From: Sunxiuqinia sp965230765
GTDB taxonomy: Bacteria; Bacteroidota; Bacteroidia; Bacteroidales; Prolixibacteraceae
Direction: 5' to 3'
Length of the DNA: 64,000 nt
Assembly: GCA_965230765.1 (NCBI GenBank)
Contig: CBDDLR010000001.1
Location: 2,046,001-2,110,000, forward strand
Shown here piece after piece: positions 61,199 to 64,000 of this stretch; within the stretch, counting starts at the first letter, position 1, and each line of letters opens with the position of its first letter. Below the pieces are notes generated by a model. That model saw only the letters and a program-made list of their open reading frames with translations. It was not told the origin of the DNA and searched no databases. Both the position numbers and the translations under genes were made by a program.

Positions 61199-62986
61199 AT
61201 GAAGAATATACGCAACTTTTGCATTATAGCACATATTGACCACGGGAAAAGTACATTGGCCGACCGTTTATTAGAGGTTACCAAAACAGTGAGTGAAAGG
61301 GACATGAAAGAGCAGGTGCTCGATGACATGGACCTGGAAAAGGAACGTGGAATCACCATTAAAAGCCATGCCATTCAAATGGATTATGAGCAGGATGGTG
61401 AAAAGTATGTATTGAACCTGATTGATACTCCTGGGCACGTTGACTTTTCGTATGAAGTATCCCGTTCAATTGCTGCATGCGAAGGCGCGTTACTGATTGT
61501 TGATTCCACTCAGGGGATTCAGGCACAAACCATTTCAAACCTTTATTTAGCGATTGAGCATGATTTGGAAATTATTCCTGTGCTGAACAAGATGGACTTG
61601 CCCAATGCTATGCCAGAGGTTGTTGAAGACCAGATTATTGATTTGATTGGTTGCAAAAGGGATGATATTTTACGTGCCAGCGGAAAAACCGGTGAAGGCG
61701 TTGAAGACATTTTGAGAAGAATTGTTGAAATAGTTCCAGCTCCAAAAGGAGATCCTGAAGCACCGCTTGAAGCATTGATTTTTGATTCGGTGTTTAACCA
61801 ATTTCGTGGTGTTATTGCTTATTTCAAGATTGAAAACGGAAGCATAAACAAAGGGGACTTGGTAAAATTTGTCAATACCAAAAAAGAATACGATGCCGAT
61901 GAAATTGGCGTGTTGCGCTTAGGCATGGAAGAACGAAAAAAACTAAGTACCGGGGACGTTGGTTATATCATTTCAGGAATTAAAGCTGCAAAAGAAGTAA
62001 AGGTTGGAGATACACTTACACATCGCGAGAACCCTTGCGAAAAAGCGATTGAAGGGTTTGAGGAAGTAAAACCGATGGTTTTTGCCGGAGTGTATCCAAT
62101 TGATGCCGAGGATTATGAGGATCTTCGTGCAGCGATGGAAAAGCTTCAGTTAAATGATGCTTCTTTGACTTACGAACCGGAGTCGTCTGCTGCATTGGGT
62201 TTTGGTTTTCGTTGTGGTTTCCTTGGGCTTCTGCACATGGAAATTATCCAGGAACGATTGGATCGTGAGTTTGATATGAATGTGATTACCACTGTTCCAA
62301 ACGTTTCATACCTGGTTCATACCACAGATGACGAAACCATGACAGTTTACAATCCATCTGGACTGCCAGCTTCTACCAAAATTGATGAAATTGAAGAACC
62401 ATATATTCGTGCGCAGATTATTACTAAATCCGATTTTATTGGGCAGGTAATGACACTGTGTTTAGAGAAACGTGGTACACTCCTAAAGCAAGACTATCTG
62501 ACAACCGATCGTGCTGAACTGACTTTCGATCTTCCATTGGGGGAGATTGTTTTTGACTTTTACGATAAACTAAAATCTATTTCTAAAGGGTACGCTTCTT
62601 TTGATTACCATATTTCCGGTTATAAACCTGCCAAACTTGTTCGGTTGGATATTCTACTGAATGGTGAAATGGTTGATGCACTTTCATCGTTGATACACTT
62701 TGACAATGCTTACACACTTGGGCGCAGGATGTGTGAAAAATTGAAAGAGCTGATTCCAAGACAGCAGTTTGATATTGCCATTCAAGCGGCTATTGGTGCA
62801 AAAATTATTGCCCGCGAAACCGTAAAAGCTGTTCGTAAAGATGTAACTGCCAAATGTTATGGTGGTGACATTACCCGTAAGCGCAAGTTGCTGGAAAAGC
62901 AAAAGAAAGGTAAAAAACGAATGAAGCAGGTTGGTAATGTAGAGGTTCCTCAAAAAGCTTTCCTGGCAGTACTAAAACTGGATTAA
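61199..62986 (+). CDS. lepA: Elongation factor 4 (LepA)
   Basis: A 595-residue ribosomal GTPase that back-translocates or remodels stalled ribosomes. G1 motif AHIDHGKST, G2 ERGITIKS, G3 DTPGHVDF and G4 NKMDLP are present, along with the LepA-specific C-terminal domain (TRKRKLLEKQKKGKKRMKQ). Length is normal (about 595-600). The stop is 6 bp before the next ATG. Confidence 0.98.
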   Translation: MKNIRNFCIIAHIDHGKSTLADRLLEVTKTVSERDMKEQVLDDMDLEKERGITIKSHAIQMDYEQDGEKYVLNLIDTPGHVDFSYEVSRSIAACEGALLIVDSTQGIQAQTISNLYLAIEHDLEIIPVLNKMDLPNAMPEVVEDQIIDLIGCKRDDILRASGKTGEGVEDILRRIVEIVPAPKGDPEAPLEALIFDSVFNQFRGVIAYFKIENGSINKGDLVKFVNTKKEYDADEIGVLRLGMEERKKLSTGDVGYIISGIKAAKEVKVGDTLTHRENPCEKAIEGFEEVKPMVFAGVYPIDAEDYEDLRAAMEKLQLNDASLTYEPESSAALGFGFRCGFLGLLHMEIIQERLDREFDMNVITTVPNVSYLVHTTDDETMTVYNPSGLPASTKIDEIEEPYIRAQIITKSDFIGQVMTLCLEKRGTLLKQDYLTTDRAELTFDLPLGEIVFDFYDKLKSISKGYASFDYHISGYKPAKLVRLDILLNGEMVDALSSLIHFDNAYTLGRRMCEKLKELIPRQQFDIAIQAAIGAKIIARETVKAVRKDVTAKCYGGDITRKRKLLEKQKKGKKRMKQVGNVEVPQKAFLAVLKLD

Positions 62987-62992
62987 CTTAAC

Positions 62993-64000
62993 ATGAACGT
63001 TCCCTCTGAAAAAAAACGTATTGCAGTTGTTGATGCGCTGCGTGGCTTTGCCGTTATGGCCATCATGATCCTGCATAATGTCGAACGATTCAACTTATAC
63101 ATATTTCCAGAAAAATCATCATTGCCCGAGTGGATGGTGAAAATGGACAAAGTGGTTTGGGACAGCATGTTTTTTATGTTTGGGGGTAAAGCCTACGCTA
63201 TTTTCGCCCTTTTGTTTGGGTTTACTTTCTTTCTTCAGTTTAATAGTCGTTTATCAAAAAACGAAGATTTTGGTTATACTTTTTTGTGGCGCTTGCTCTT
63301 ATTGCTTGGCTTTGCCATGTTTAATGCAGCATTGTTCCCAGGTGAAGTGCTATTGTTATTTGCAGTTGTAGGTTTATTTCTTTTTGTAGCCAGGCATTGG
63401 CAAACCAAATGGGTGTTTCTGTTTGCAACGGTTTTGTTGTTACAACCCATGGAAATAGGTCGGTATGTTTACCATTTGTTTAATCCGGAATATCAATTAC
63501 CTGAAGGAATTATGGGCCCACATTACAATGCTTTTAAGCAAATTGTAAGGGAAGGTGAGTTTTGGAGTACCATAAAAGCACATTTGTACCATGGCCAAAT
63601 TTTTAGCTTTATGTGGGCCGTAGAGAATGGCCGTTTTTTCCAAACTGCAGGTTTGTTTTTGATGGGTATGTTAGCAGGACGTGGTGAAGTTTTTTATGAT
63701 AACCGAAGAAATACAAAATTTTGGAACAAGACATTGGTCGTATCAGTCATTGCATTTATCCCACTTTGGTGGATCGTTGAAAATAAACTGGGAGGGCTTA
63801 CTCAACTTGAGATGAAAACCCTGGGTGCTTCCATAAAAATGTGGCGCAACCTGGCGTTTACTGGAGTGTTGGTTTCTTCGTTTGTATTGCTCTACTATCA
63901 AACTGCATTTGAAAAAATATTAGAGCGTCTAATCCCGTATGGTAAAATGAGTCTGACCAATTACATTTTTCAGTCCTTGATCGGTTTTATAATCTACTTC
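62993..64000 (+). CDS. DUF418 membrane protein, truncated by the window end
   Basis: 336 codons open to the right edge without a stop. The opening VVDALRGFAVMAIMILHNVERF is the DUF418 signature (acyltransferase-3-like membrane family), followed by FGGKAYAIFALLFGFTFFLQF and multiple TM helices. The C-terminal DUF418 region (PYGKMSLTNYIFQS) is reached just before the edge. Function unknown. It starts 6 bp after lepA. Confidence 0.88.
   Translation, partial: MNVPSEKKRIAVVDALRGFAVMAIMILHNVERFNLYIFPEKSSLPEWMVKMDKVVWDSMFFMFGGKAYAIFALLFGFTFFLQFNSRLSKNEDFGYTFLWRLLLLLGFAMFNAALFPGEVLLLFAVVGLFLFVARHWQTKWVFLFATVLLLQPMEIGRYVYHLFNPEYQLPEGIMGPHYNAFKQIVREGEFWSTIKAHLYHGQIFSFMWAVENGRFFQTAGLFLMGMLAGRGEVFYDNRRNTKFWNKTLVVSVIAFIPLWWIVENKLGGLTQLEMKTLGASIKMWRNLAFTGVLVSSFVLLYYQTAFEKILERLIPYGKMSLTNYIFQSLIGFIIYF

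Overview
The window is 64 kb of an AT-rich chromosome from a member of the Bacteroidota, most likely an environmental Bacteroidia/Marinilabiliales-type organism. This rests on two secreted proteins with C-terminal type IX secretion sorting domains, Bacteroidota-type promoters (TTG-N19/20-TAnnTTTG), and typical families (paired DUF6452/DUF6048 proteins, head-GIN protein, SIMPL, LptE, a uridine-kinase-like protein with a ThrRS-like N-terminus). The genus call is inference. A Mn/Fe superoxide dismutase and a CcsB/CcsA fusion suggest oxygen exposure and c-type cytochromes. No rRNA, tRNA, CRISPR array or prophage was seen.

Layout. 1-8.1 kb: gene tail, secreted Asp-box repeat protein, beta-barrel protein, nucleoside-kinase-like protein, MATE exporter, superoxide dismutase. 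8.1-10.6 kb: an NmrA-like oxidoreductase and an AraC regulator bracketed by ~135-bp direct repeats. 10.6-14.8 kb: MerR regulator, M23 peptidase, alaS. 14.8-17.7 kb: accessory pocket with an AAA/DUF4143 ATPase and an IS200-like Y1 transposase embedded in its own palindromic repeats. 17.8-24.9 kb: cytochrome c biogenesis, acyl-CoA synthetase, a transposase remnant beside an internally deleted derivative of the 16.6-kb element, YkgJ-type protein and DMT transporter. 25.2-29.5 kb: an ECF sigma/anti-sigma operon with envelope proteins, with two near-identical candidate ECF promoters. 29.6-36.2 kb: SIMPL protein, kdsB, and a tightly overlapping four-gene operon (receiver, TPR/YaiO-like barrel, HEAT membrane protein, processive GT2) that looks like an exopolysaccharide synthase/exporter. 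36.4-39.1 kb: a secreted glycoside-hydrolase-like protein. 39.3-42.0 kb: sigma-54 activator, LptE, TPR protein, SecG. 42.5-54.7 kb: the lysine cluster described below. 54.9-64 kb: groES-groEL, DUF6048/DUF6452, CDF transporter, sugar-nucleotide epimerase, lipid-A-synthase N-domain protein, lepA, start of a DUF418 protein.

Main discovery candidate. Eight consecutive genes (42534-52447) can be read as a complete and, to my knowledge, undescribed lysine catabolic route. Lysine-ketoglutarate reductase and saccharopine dehydrogenase give aminoadipate semialdehyde. ALDH7 oxidises it to 2-aminoadipate. A radical-SAM KamA-family aminomutase, which has lost both lysine-binding aspartates, would shift the amino group to give 3-aminoadipate. 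A class III beta-transaminase would make 3-oxoadipate. PcaI/PcaJ-like CoA-transferase and PcaF/PaaJ-like thiolase would then give succinyl-CoA plus acetyl-CoA. The individual families are read from the sequence; the joined pathway and the aminomutase substrate are inference. A second, 736-residue KamA-family protein ends 24 bp away on the opposite strand and carries a Lys/Asn pair reminiscent of glutamate 2,3-aminomutase.
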